Assembly: GCA_030637365.1 (NCBI GenBank)
Contig: DAOWGR010000002.1
Span: 1 to 6,068 of the forward strand
Source of the DNA: Elusimicrobiota bacterium
GTDB lineage: Bacteria; Elusimicrobiota; Elusimicrobia; Elusimicrobiales; UBA9959
Length of the DNA stretch: 6,068 nucleotides
Reading direction: 5' to 3'
The position numbers and the translations under genes were made by a program. Under the pieces are notes generated by a model. That model did no database searches and was not told where the DNA came from. It was given only the letters and a program-made list of their open reading frames with translations. Shown one piece after another: positions 1 through 5,312 of the stretch (its first letter is position 1; each line of letters opens with the position of its first letter).

Positions 1-134
1 AGATATAAACATAATCTATAAACGGCAGTTAAAGAGTCTTGGGGTTTCTGAGAGAGTCGCAGAGTTCTATATTGTGTTTTTTACCTGCGCCTTGCTTCAC
101 TTCAACCGCTTTTATCTGCCTTTACCTGCTTTTT
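1..134. other. Region downstream of jag, no gene recognised
   Basis: No conserved MnmE N-terminus, tRNA or other gene is visible. On the minus strand GCAGGTAAA occurs just after the jag stop (129-121) and again about 40 nt later (88-80). Further on comes a CTCTGCGACTCTCTCAG-type segment (64-48) that looks like the CTCTGCG-rich interspersed sequence seen between genes in many environmental genomes. An ATG at 12-10 runs off the edge with no Shine-Dalgarno, so a gene start there cannot be judged. No hairpin with a U-tract was seen that would terminate jag transcription. Confidence 0.45.
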
Positions 135-968
135 TTAGGCCGGTCTTATTACGATTTTTCTCCATCTTCCATCGCCTTCAGAGACAGTTTGCAATTTTGG
201 ATAATCTTTTTTGATGATTCCATGAACAAATTTTCTCTGAGGAGCGCTCATGGGCTCAAGTCTAAACGCTTTTGCCGTTTGTTGGACGGTTCGCGCGGCG
301 TGTTCTATTTTTCTGAGGATATCTTTTTCTTTTCTTTCCCAATAGTTCGCCGTGTCTATTTGCACCGGTGTATGAGGTTTCATCGTTCTGTTTATTATCG
401 CGTTAACCAAATATTGTATGGATTCAATCCCGGTGCCGTTTCTGTTTATAAAAAGACCGCTGTCTTCGGAATCAAATTTTATCAATATTTTTTCGGAGTT
501 TTTGTCATAATTTGTTTCGGTGATGGTGAAATTTATTCCCGTGAGGCTTAGCATTTGAGAAAGTATTGATTTCGCGTTGGAAATCACATCGGCCGTTTTA
601 GCGGGCTGCGATTCAAGCGAAGGGTTTTTTTGGGCGGATCGTGAATTTTGAGAATTGGAATTCCAATTGCGTTCAGGGCTTTTTTTGTGATTGGCCGTCC
701 GATAAGGCATAGCGCTTGATGGCTGCCGCGCCGCCGACATGGGCTTGGAAGTTTTGGTTTGTTGTTTGGCCGTCAGCGTTTCATCCGAGCCTTTCCATTT
801 TTTTTCCGTAAGAATAATGTTTGCTTTTGTTGAACCGATGCCGAGAATTCCTTTTTTACCTTCTTTAACTATCACGATTTCCACCTGATCTCGGCGGAGT
901 GATAATTTTTTTAAGCCTTTCTCTATCGCGTCTTGAATTGTTTTTGCTTCCACTTTAAGTTCTTTCAT
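135..968 (-). CDS. jag: RNA-binding protein KhpB/Jag (Jag_N, KH and R3H domains)
   Basis: 277 aa. Jag_N domain at about 1-55 (VEAKTIQDAIEKGLKKL, then KEGKKGILGIGS at 35-46), a low-complexity Ser/Asn/Gln/Lys linker (58-125), a KH domain (about 133-205) and an R3H domain (about 207-277) with the Arg-x3-His signature R245/H249 and the family ending SEGDGRWRKIVIRP. KhpB (also called Jag or EloR) is a cytoplasmic RNA-binding protein. In Firmicutes it works with KhpA in cell-elongation control and post-transcriptional regulation; its role in this lineage is an inference. The KH turn, normally GxxG, reads NRNG (175-178) in the context FINRNGTGIESIQYLV, so the first Gly is replaced by Asn. Position after yidC is the classical one. 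The start is set by AGGAGG 9 nt upstream. Confidence 0.95.
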   Translation of the reverse strand: MKELKVEAKTIQDAIEKGLKKLSLRRDQVEIVIVKEGKKGILGIGSTKANIILTEKKWKGSDETLTAKQQTKTSKPMSAARQPSSAMPYRTANHKKSPERNWNSNSQNSRSAQKNPSLESQPAKTADVISNAKSILSQMLSLTGINFTITETNYDKNSEKILIKFDSEDSGLFINRNGTGIESIQYLVNAIINRTMKPHTPVQIDTANYWERKEKDILRKIEHAARTVQQTAKAFRLEPMSAPQRKFVHGIIKKDYPKLQTVSEGDGRWRKIVIRPA

Positions 969-977
969 TGGTGTGTT

Positions 978-983
978 CCTCCT
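978..983 (-). promoter_or_regulatory. jag Shine-Dalgarno
   Basis: A perfect AGGAGG lies 9 nt before the jag ATG and fixes that start. It is the strongest ribosome-binding site in the window, in keeping with a gene separated from yidC by a long spacer. Confidence 0.85.
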
Positions 984-984
984 G

Positions 985-1117
985 AGAAGTCCGTCTTTGG
1001 TCAGTAATTAGCAATCAGTAAATAGTAACCGGCAAATTAAGGAGATTTCTTATATCATACCTTTGTTATCTGTTACTCCTTACTTCTATAAATTTTTAAC
1101 CTTGCGGATGGACTTCT
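985..1117. repeat. Nested imperfect inverted repeats upstream of jag
   Basis: Outer arms: AGAAGTCCGTC (985-995) and the complement of AGAAGTCCATC (1107-1117), ten of eleven matching. Inner arms: AGTAAC (1024-1029) with GTTACT (1072-1077), and TAAGGAG (1038-1044) with CTCCTTA (1076-1082), both perfect though sharing two bases. A 133-bp unit with terminal and internal dyads could be a small non-autonomous repeat or a structured leader. No target-site duplication is evident and the arms are short. Confidence 0.35.
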
Positions 1118-1216
1118 GAATATTTGTTTTCCATTTGATTATTTGACGGCGCCGAATTTGTGTCTTTTTAAGTGTTCTCCCCGCCCGTCTTCGCGGGAAT
1201 ATTTTTTTCTACAAAA

Positions 1217-2767
1217 CTATTTTGATCGTTTTTGCAAATAAAGCTGTTGAGCGAAGCTTGATACGCTGTTTATCAGCCAGTAAAGAACCAATCCCGCGGG
1301 AAATGTTAAGAACATAAATGTGAATATGACGGGCATCCATTTCATCACCGCCATTTGTCCCTTGTCTCCGCCAGCTTGAGGGGTTACGCGCTGTTGAATA
1401 AGCATTATCAATCCCATTGTTACGGGGAGAACATAAAAAGGATCTTTTGAGGAAAGGTCGGTTATCCAGAATATAAAATCCGCTCCGTGCAGAGACCAGC
1501 TGTTTCTGAGCGCTGTAAACAGAGCGAAGAATATGGGTATCTGGAGAAGCATAGGCAAGCATCCGCCGAGCGGATTTGTTCCGTGTTTTTTATACATTTG
1601 CATAACTTCAGTATTTAAGCGCTTGGGATCGCTTTTATATTTTTTCTGCAATAACTGGAGTTCCGGCTGAAGCTTTTTCATCATATTCATCGCTTTATAG
1701 CTTTTCCAGCTGAGAGGGAACATTAATATCTGAAGAATAATGCTTAAAATAACAATCGCGAAACCGTAATTTCCCGTCATATTAAAGAAATACAAAAGAG
1801 ACGAATTGGCAAGTTTGGCAAGAGGCGCGAAGAAACCAAAGTCCACCGACCGATCCAAGCCATGTCCCATTGCTTGAAGTTTTTCATAATCTTTCGGACC
1901 GATATAGAATTCAATTTTCCATGTTTTTGTTTCATTGGGCCTGAGCATTACGGAGGCGAAAGGCATGGATATGAAAGGAGTTTTTTTGTTGTTTATTTTG
2001 GGATTGTCATATAGAATTGATGTATTGGCAGAGAGGTCTTTATTGCCGATTATGGCGGCGATAAAATATCTATTGTCTATTCCGACCCATTTCCAGTCAT
2101 TGATGGAAGTATTTTCTTCTATTTCATGAACTGTCGGATGTTTTCTGCCTTTTGCCATTACGGCGTATTTGGCTTCCCATAGCTTGGTGTTTTCTTTTTC
2201 TTCATTTTTAACGGTGCCTAGTCCCGGCCCCATTTTTAATTGCCATTCTTCAAATATTCGAGATTCCGAAGAGAGATTTGAAACACTTATTTTAAGCGTG
2301 TTTATTCCGGAATCCCTGTCAAAGTCATAGACTTTCTTTATGAGGAAGTTTTTATTTGTCCGGCTTTCAAACTTAATGACATGAGATTTTTTTCCGGCAA
2401 GCTTGAAATCATAATTTTCAAAACTTCCCAGAAGCGAAGACGAAGGATCTATTATAAGTTCCGCGGGACTGACGGGGCCGTCGTATCTCAAGCCGGTTAT
2501 TTGCGCGCCTTTTGAGCTTATGGAATATTCGGATTTTGAGATTTTTATTTTCTCAATACTTGCGGGAATATTTGCCGGGCGATTTTCAAATTTTTCAATT
2601 TTAATCGCTTTTGTTTGAGCCACAGGCAAATTGGCGGAGGATTTTTGAATTGTTGTTTGCCCGGCGCTTTGGTTTTGAGTGACCGCGGGCTTTTTTTCTA
2701 TGATGGAAAACCAAAATATATATACGATGGATGATAATACTATCGCCAATACAAGATTTTTTTGCAT
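1217..2767 (-). CDS. yidC: Membrane protein insertase YidC (Oxa1 family, long Gram-negative form)
   Basis: 516 aa; inserts membrane proteins into the inner membrane with or without SecYEG. Order: TM1 (5-23), a Gln/Lys/Ser-rich spacer (24-60), the large periplasmic beta-sandwich domain (about 75-300, with VGIDNRYF at 228-235), then the five-helix Oxa1 core. TM2 is about 333-352, followed by a charged cytoplasmic hairpin (355-395), TM3 in GGCLPMLLQIPIFFALF (401-417), ITDLSSKDPFYVLPV (435-449), and the last helix region MPVIFTFMFLTFPAGLVLYW (478-497). The C-terminal tail is short (QLYLQKRSK). The ATG start has AGGAGA 7 nt upstream (2780-2775). In TM2 the position normally held by the conserved groove Arg (Arg366 in E. 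coli, context IVRGIMYPL) is Gln346 (IILQILMFPL). yidD ends 39 nt upstream and jag follows after 248 nt. Confidence 0.98.
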   Translation of the reverse strand: MQKNLVLAIVLSSIVYIFWFSIIEKKPAVTQNQSAGQTTIQKSSANLPVAQTKAIKIEKFENRPANIPASIEKIKISKSEYSISSKGAQITGLRYDGPVSPAELIIDPSSSLLGSFENYDFKLAGKKSHVIKFESRTNKNFLIKKVYDFDRDSGINTLKISVSNLSSESRIFEEWQLKMGPGLGTVKNEEKENTKLWEAKYAVMAKGRKHPTVHEIEENTSINDWKWVGIDNRYFIAAIIGNKDLSANTSILYDNPKINNKKTPFISMPFASVMLRPNETKTWKIEFYIGPKDYEKLQAMGHGLDRSVDFGFFAPLAKLANSSLLYFFNMTGNYGFAIVILSIILQILMFPLSWKSYKAMNMMKKLQPELQLLQKKYKSDPKRLNTEVMQMYKKHGTNPLGGCLPMLLQIPIFFALFTALRNSWSLHGADFIFWITDLSSKDPFYVLPVTMGLIMLIQQRVTPQAGGDKGQMAVMKWMPVIFTFMFLTFPAGLVLYWLINSVSSFAQQLYLQKRSK

Positions 2768-2774
2768 ATGGGTC

Positions 2775-2780
2775 TCTCCT
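2775..2780 (-). promoter_or_regulatory. yidC Shine-Dalgarno
   Basis: AGGAGA lies 7 nt before the yidC ATG. It sits within a 10-nt string, TTCTCAGGAG (2785-2776), that recurs exactly at the jag ribosome binding site (988-979). Confidence 0.8.
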
Positions 2781-2806
2781 GAGAAATCAGCGGAGAAGAA
2801 ATCGCG

Positions 2807-3082
2807 TTATGGAACGGGGTCAAACCCGCCGGGATGATAAGGATGGCATTTGCAAATTCGTTTTATTGTGAAATAAATAGCTTTTAAAACGCCGTGCTTT
2901 TTTAGAGTGTCAAAGCAATACTCTGAGCATGTCGGCGTAAATCTGCACGATTTAGGTCCCAATATGGGCCTTAGGATTTTATAAACAAAAGACAGCGCGT
3001 TGATTATCGCGAATCGAAGCGTCAAGCTTTGTTCCTCTGACCGGCATGACACCGTAAGCTTGTCATTTCTTTGTTTCTTCAT
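2807..3082 (-). CDS. yidD: Membrane protein insertion efficiency factor YidD
   Basis: A small amphipathic, membrane-associated protein that assists YidC-dependent insertion. The family core is unmistakable: a hydrophobic N-terminal helix (RFAIINALSFVYKILRPILG, about 23-42), the cysteine-rich motif SCRFTPTCSEY (45-55), KHG (62-64) and the C-terminal KRICKCHPYHPGGFDPVP (74-91). The coordinates use the ATG at 3082, which gives 91 aa with a 22-residue polar N-terminal extension and a 20-nt overlap with rnpA. Family members are usually about 70-85 aa. A TTG at 3025-3023, six nt after GAGGAA, would instead give 72 aa beginning right before the helix, with no overlap. Identity is certain; the start is not. 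Confidence 0.95.
   Translation of the reverse strand: MKKQRNDKLTVSCRSEEQSLTLRFAIINALSFVYKILRPILGPKSCRFTPTCSEYCFDTLKKHGVLKAIYFTIKRICKCHPYHPGGFDPVP
3032..3037 (-). promoter_or_regulatory. Shine-Dalgarno supporting an internal TTG start of yidD
   Basis: GAGGAA on the minus strand lies six nt before a TTG (3025-3023) in the yidD frame. The upstream ATG at 3082 has only a weak GGGAU-like site inside rnpA, although coupling to rnpA translation could compensate. The TTG start would give a protein of canonical family length. Confidence 0.4.
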
Positions 3083-3467
3083 TATAAATCCCGGCTTTAA
3101 GCCACAATTTTTTTAATTCTCTGGAGGTTTGCTCTTGGGTTTCAAGTTTGCATTTCGCCAAAGGGTAAATTATAATTCCGGCGCCATCCTTTAACGCGCC
3201 TTTTGACAATCTGAAAGCTTCTCTCAACAGTCTTTTTACTTTGTTTCGCTTTACAGCATTGCCCAATTTCTTGCTTACCACTAATCCCAATTTTATATTT
3301 TTAGGATTAAATCTTTCTTCTGAAAAGTCTTTTTGGCCATATTCATCAAAAACAAAAAACCACATCACTAAATTTTTAGAGGCGGTTTTTTTTCCGTTTT
3401 TAAATATGAAATCAAAAAGCTTCCGTCTTTTAATGCGAAGACTTTTTGGAAAAGAAAACTTATTCAC
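3063..3467 (-). CDS. rnpA: Ribonuclease P protein component
   Basis: 134 aa, the basic protein subunit that helps the catalytic RNase P RNA bind pre-tRNA and remove 5' leaders in the cytoplasm. The family signature is clear: an N-terminal basic segment (LRIKRRKLFDFIFKNGKK, residues 10-27), the central strand GLVVSKKLGNAVKRN (61-75) and the RNR helix KRNKVKRLLREAFR (73-86). It is somewhat longer than the usual 110-120 aa, mainly because of about a dozen extra residues around 41-57 (DEYGQKDFSEERFNPKN) before the central strand. The start is GTG (3467-3465), supported by AAGGGG 6 nt upstream. An A8 tract (3386-3393) encodes part of the GKKT segment. It precedes yidD with a 20-nt overlap if the yidD ATG is used, the standard order of this cluster. 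rpmH, normally the neighbour upstream, is not present. Confidence 0.97.
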   Translation of the reverse strand: MNKFSFPKSLRIKRRKLFDFIFKNGKKTASKNLVMWFFVFDEYGQKDFSEERFNPKNIKLGLVVSKKLGNAVKRNKVKRLLREAFRLSKGALKDGAGIIIYPLAKCKLETQEQTSRELKKLWLKAGIYNEETKK

Positions 3468-3473
3468 TTATAT

Positions 3474-3529
3474 CCCCTTGGCCGTTTGATGCGGCGCTGC
3501 CTGTCATGGGCTTGTCCCATGGCCAAAGG
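3474..3529 (-). promoter_or_regulatory. Foldable rnpA leader that includes the Shine-Dalgarno
   Basis: On the minus-strand RNA, CCUUUGGCC (3529-3521) can pair with GGCCAAGGG (3483-3475): nine pairs including one G-U, or eight if the closing C joins the inner hairpin. Inside lies a perfect 6-bp hairpin, CAUGGG-acaag-CCCAUG (3521-3505), then a small GGC-AGC-GCC hairpin (3501-3493) and the single-stranded AUCAAAC. The 3' arm contains AAGGGG (3479-3474), the Shine-Dalgarno placed 6 nt before the rnpA GTG, so the outer stem would hide it. This resembles a small three-way-junction control element, such as an autoregulatory or ligand-binding leader. It matches no riboswitch class I can name. Pairing was found by eye; no energy was calculated. 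Confidence 0.4.
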
Positions 3530-3543
3530 TTTGTAAGCTTATA

Positions 3544-3726
3544 TTACGGGAATAAGATGCCATCTTCCTTTTTGGCGTCTTCTTGCCAAAACTTTTCTTC
3601 CACCCGGAGTTTCCATTCTTGCGCGGAAACCAATGGATTTTTTTCTTTTTCGCACATTTGGTCTATAAGTCGGTAACATAGTGGTTCTATTGTATGAAAT
3701 TTAAAGTGAAAAATCAAAAAACACAT
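3544..3726 (-). CDS. Possible small hypothetical protein (60 aa)
   Basis: An ATG-to-TAA frame of 60 codons lies between the secreted-protein gene and rnpA, where rpmH is often found. It does not resemble ribosomal protein L34. The first 20 residues are hydrophobic/aromatic and unremarkable. From residue 24 (a second Met) the sequence is charged and protein-like (SAQEWKLRVEEKFWQEDAKK), with two Trp and codons like those of its neighbours. There is no good Shine-Dalgarno at either ATG. A sigma70-like promoter lies inside its first third (3718-3690); if used, only the short form from about 3657 (37 aa) could be made from that transcript. It is unrecognised. It may be a real small gene, the remnant of a longer one, or a chance ORF in the rnpA leader. 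Confidence 0.35.
   Translation of the reverse strand: MCFLIFHFKFHTIEPLCYRLIDQMCEKEKNPLVSAQEWKLRVEEKFWQEDAKKEDGILFP
3690..3718 (-). promoter_or_regulatory. Candidate sigma70-type promoter for rnpA-yidD-yidC(-jag)
   Basis: Reading the minus strand, TTGATT (3718-3713) and TACAAT (3695-3690) are separated by exactly 17 nt. That is four of six matches to the -35 consensus and five of six to the -10. The expected transcription start is near 3683, giving a leader of about 215 nt before the rnpA GTG. It lies inside the N-terminal part of the doubtful 60-aa ORF. It is the best promoter-like pair in the junction, but AT-rich sequence makes false matches easy. Confidence 0.45.
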
Positions 3727-3747
3727 TGAAGTTCCACTTCAGCGATT

Positions 3748-3783
3748 TTAACAATACATTGGGACGCTTATATCTTTTGTTAA
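3748..3783. repeat. 7-bp inverted repeat just after the secreted-protein stop
   Basis: The arms TTAACAA (3748-3754) and TTGTTAA (3777-3783) are perfect, with a 22-nt spacer, and begin immediately after the TAA of the secreted-protein gene. On the minus-strand transcript the 3' arm is followed by AAATCGC rather than a run of U, so it does not look like an intrinsic terminator. It could be a weak RNA stem or a protein-binding dyad; chance is possible in such AT-rich sequence. Confidence 0.3.
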
Positions 3784-5301
3784 TTAAAAAGCCTTAAATT
3801 TCGTTGATTTTCCGTTTATGTAAAGTTTTTTATTTCGTATTTCCATTTGTTGAATATGTTTTTCGGACGGCGGGTTTTTGAGTGTCATGGTTTTAAGATT
3901 TATGGTTTTTAACCCTTCTCCGTTTGTTCCTATAAAAAGATAATTTTTCCATATAAGCAAAGACACCGGCCATGTCAGTGATGTTTCCGCGTGATATATC
4001 GGGCGGAATCTGTTTTTTTTAATGTCAAACTGTGTAACTCCCCCTTTAAAACACGCGGTATAAATCATTTTGCCGTTTTTTATTTCGGCTTCTTTTAAAT
4101 TATCTTCATCGGGAGCGCCCGGATACCATCTGAGTTTAAGCGGTCCTTCGGACGGATTTTCTTTTTTCCACAAATACCACGCGTATTGCCTGTCTGAAAT
4201 ATCTTTGGCGGGCTTCTCGGGCGTTTCATAGCCATATTCAGGAGCAAGTGAAAGAAGGAAATCTTTTTCTTCTTTCAAAACGGATTTTTCAAAAGCCGAA
4301 CTGTATTCAATATGAGGAAAAGGATGAATAAGGCTGACTGAAAAAGACAATTTAATCGCGGCCGCTTTACAAATTTCGGGATTGAACACGGAAAGAATCG
4401 TTTCCCATGCGCCGGAACTCGCGGATTCAGCCGCCAAAAATACTGAGCGGCCTTTGGAAAGCTTAACGCTGCCGGCTTCAACGGGAGTTGAATATGGCGC
4501 GAAAAAGTCATAGTCTTCTTCAATAAAACTTTTATTAACGCATTTGGAATTTCCGGCTTTAAAGCTGAAAAGATATTCATCTTCGTTTTTTGATATTTCA
4601 ACAAAAGTTTTTTCATTTACGGGAACTTTTACGAATTCGGGGTTTTCCACTTTGGTCATCCGTATTTTTGATTTAAAGCTTTTCGCGCGCCCTGAAAAAA
4701 CCGGCTCTATCTCGCTAATGCAGGTATCGTTATATTTGGAGCCTTTATACACATCAAGCAATTCTATCGTAACCATAAAAGTTTTAATCGCGCCTTTTCT
4801 TTGTTCTTCGCTTAATCCTTCAACGGCTTTTTTTAAGGCTTCGCTTTGCTTTGATTTATTCGCTTTCAATTTAATTTTCCGCCATTTCATTTTGTCTTTT
4901 AACTTGAATACGCCGGACCAAACGGGCAGGACGGATGAATAAGCCCGTCCCGTTTCGGTAACTTCATCTTTCCATCCGGCAAGAGCCGATAGCGAAACGC
5001 GGATTTTTTTAGGGCGGTTGTTTTCAAAGTAAAGTTTTTTTGATTTTCCGTAGCCGGTGTATATTTTGAGCGTTTCAAGCGGGCTATGAACCAAAAAATT
5101 TAATTTAAGGTTTTTTGAACCTTTCGCGGCCCAGCAGGTGGATATATCTTCATCAAACATATTATAGGCGGAATATTTTTCGCCAAGCGAAGAAGATGCC
5201 TCGCAATTACATGCGGAATCCGGCATGAAAACGCTTTCGGCGCAAATCGGCGCCAAAAAAACAAATGATAAGAAAAATATGGCGGAATTCGCAATTTTCA
5301 T
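3784..5301 (-). CDS. Secreted protein with NADase-type glycan-binding (discoidin-like) domain and C-terminal propeller-like strands
   Basis: 505 aa with an ATG start. Residues 1-21 form a typical signal peptide (Lys2, hydrophobic 7-19, predicted cleavage after ICA at 21). There is no lipobox, so the product is probably periplasmic or exported. Residues about 33-202 look like the F5/8-type-C-related domain called NADase-type glycan-binding: ASSS at 35-38, YNMFDEDISTCW at 46-57, GYGKS at 83-87, NNRPKKIRV at 94-102 and YNDTCISEI at 190-198. These are the usual landmarks of that fold, which is associated with carbohydrate binding. The middle (205-390) is unrecognised. Residues about 405-505 contain repeated beta hairpins (KNGKMIYTA, WKNYLFIGTNGEGL, RNKKLYING) like two or three blades of a beta-propeller, too few for a closed one. 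It follows the TPR gene by 11 nt. The nearest purine-rich site, GAGGA, is about 14 nt upstream, so its ribosome binding is weak or coupled. The domain call comes from motif memory and needs a profile search; ligand and role are unknown. Confidence 0.8.
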   Translation of the reverse strand: MKIANSAIFFLSFVFLAPICAESVFMPDSACNCEASSSLGEKYSAYNMFDEDISTCWAAKGSKNLKLNFLVHSPLETLKIYTGYGKSKKLYFENNRPKKIRVSLSALAGWKDEVTETGRAYSSVLPVWSGVFKLKDKMKWRKIKLKANKSKQSEALKKAVEGLSEEQRKGAIKTFMVTIELLDVYKGSKYNDTCISEIEPVFSGRAKSFKSKIRMTKVENPEFVKVPVNEKTFVEISKNEDEYLFSFKAGNSKCVNKSFIEEDYDFFAPYSTPVEAGSVKLSKGRSVFLAAESASSGAWETILSVFNPEICKAAAIKLSFSVSLIHPFPHIEYSSAFEKSVLKEEKDFLLSLAPEYGYETPEKPAKDISDRQYAWYLWKKENPSEGPLKLRWYPGAPDEDNLKEAEIKNGKMIYTACFKGGVTQFDIKKNRFRPIYHAETSLTWPVSLLIWKNYLFIGTNGEGLKTINLKTMTLKNPPSEKHIQQMEIRNKKLYINGKSTKFKAF

Positions 5302-5312
5302 GTTTTTTTGAT

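Larger units (their letters stand above)
969..1216. other. yidC-jag intergenic spacer with hairpins and repeat-like sequence
   Basis: These 248 nt contain no credible gene. After the yidC stop comes a GC-rich inverted repeat (CCCGC 1180-1184 with GCGGG 1193-1197, or CCCG 1184-1187 with CGGG 1194-1197). The T7 run (1202-1208) lies on the plus-strand side, so the hairpin is not a normal intrinsic terminator for yidC. Next are a perfect CGGCGCCG palindrome (1147-1154), an imperfect inverted-repeat pair at 985-995 and 1107-1117, and a run of related TAATTAG/CAATCAG/AATAGTAA words (1003-1029). No strong promoter pair was found. Since the spacer is far longer than the other gaps in the cluster, jag may be partly uncoupled from yidC. 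Confidence 0.6.

Noticed and set aside
39..551. Plus-strand 170-codon ORF opposite jag
   Set aside because: It is antisense to a clearly conserved KhpB gene, is rich in Phe/Tyr/Arg as expected from complementing Lys/Glu codons, and shows no family motif.
1180..1208. GC hairpin followed by T7 on the plus strand, read as an intrinsic terminator
   Set aside because: It is oriented for plus-strand transcription, but no plus-strand gene precedes it; on the minus strand no U-run follows the stem. The stem is also only 4-5 bp.
1209..1562. Minus-strand 117-codon ORF within yidC in another frame
   Set aside because: It overlaps the conserved YidC core entirely and has no ribosome-binding site or recognisable domain.
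3241..3676. Two overlapping plus-strand ORFs across rnpA and its upstream junction
   Set aside because: The first is antisense to the conserved RnpA motifs; the second starts inside the first and crosses the leader without any protein-like features.
3729..3741. Dyad GAAGT-tcc-ACTTC just upstream of the 60-aa ORF
   Set aside because: Perfect, but only 5-bp arms with a 3-nt loop in AT-rich sequence; too short to claim as an operator or terminator.
4544..4942. Plus-strand 132-codon ORF
   Set aside because: A shadow on the opposite strand of the secreted-protein gene, with Phe/Ser/Leu-rich composition typical of antisense frames.
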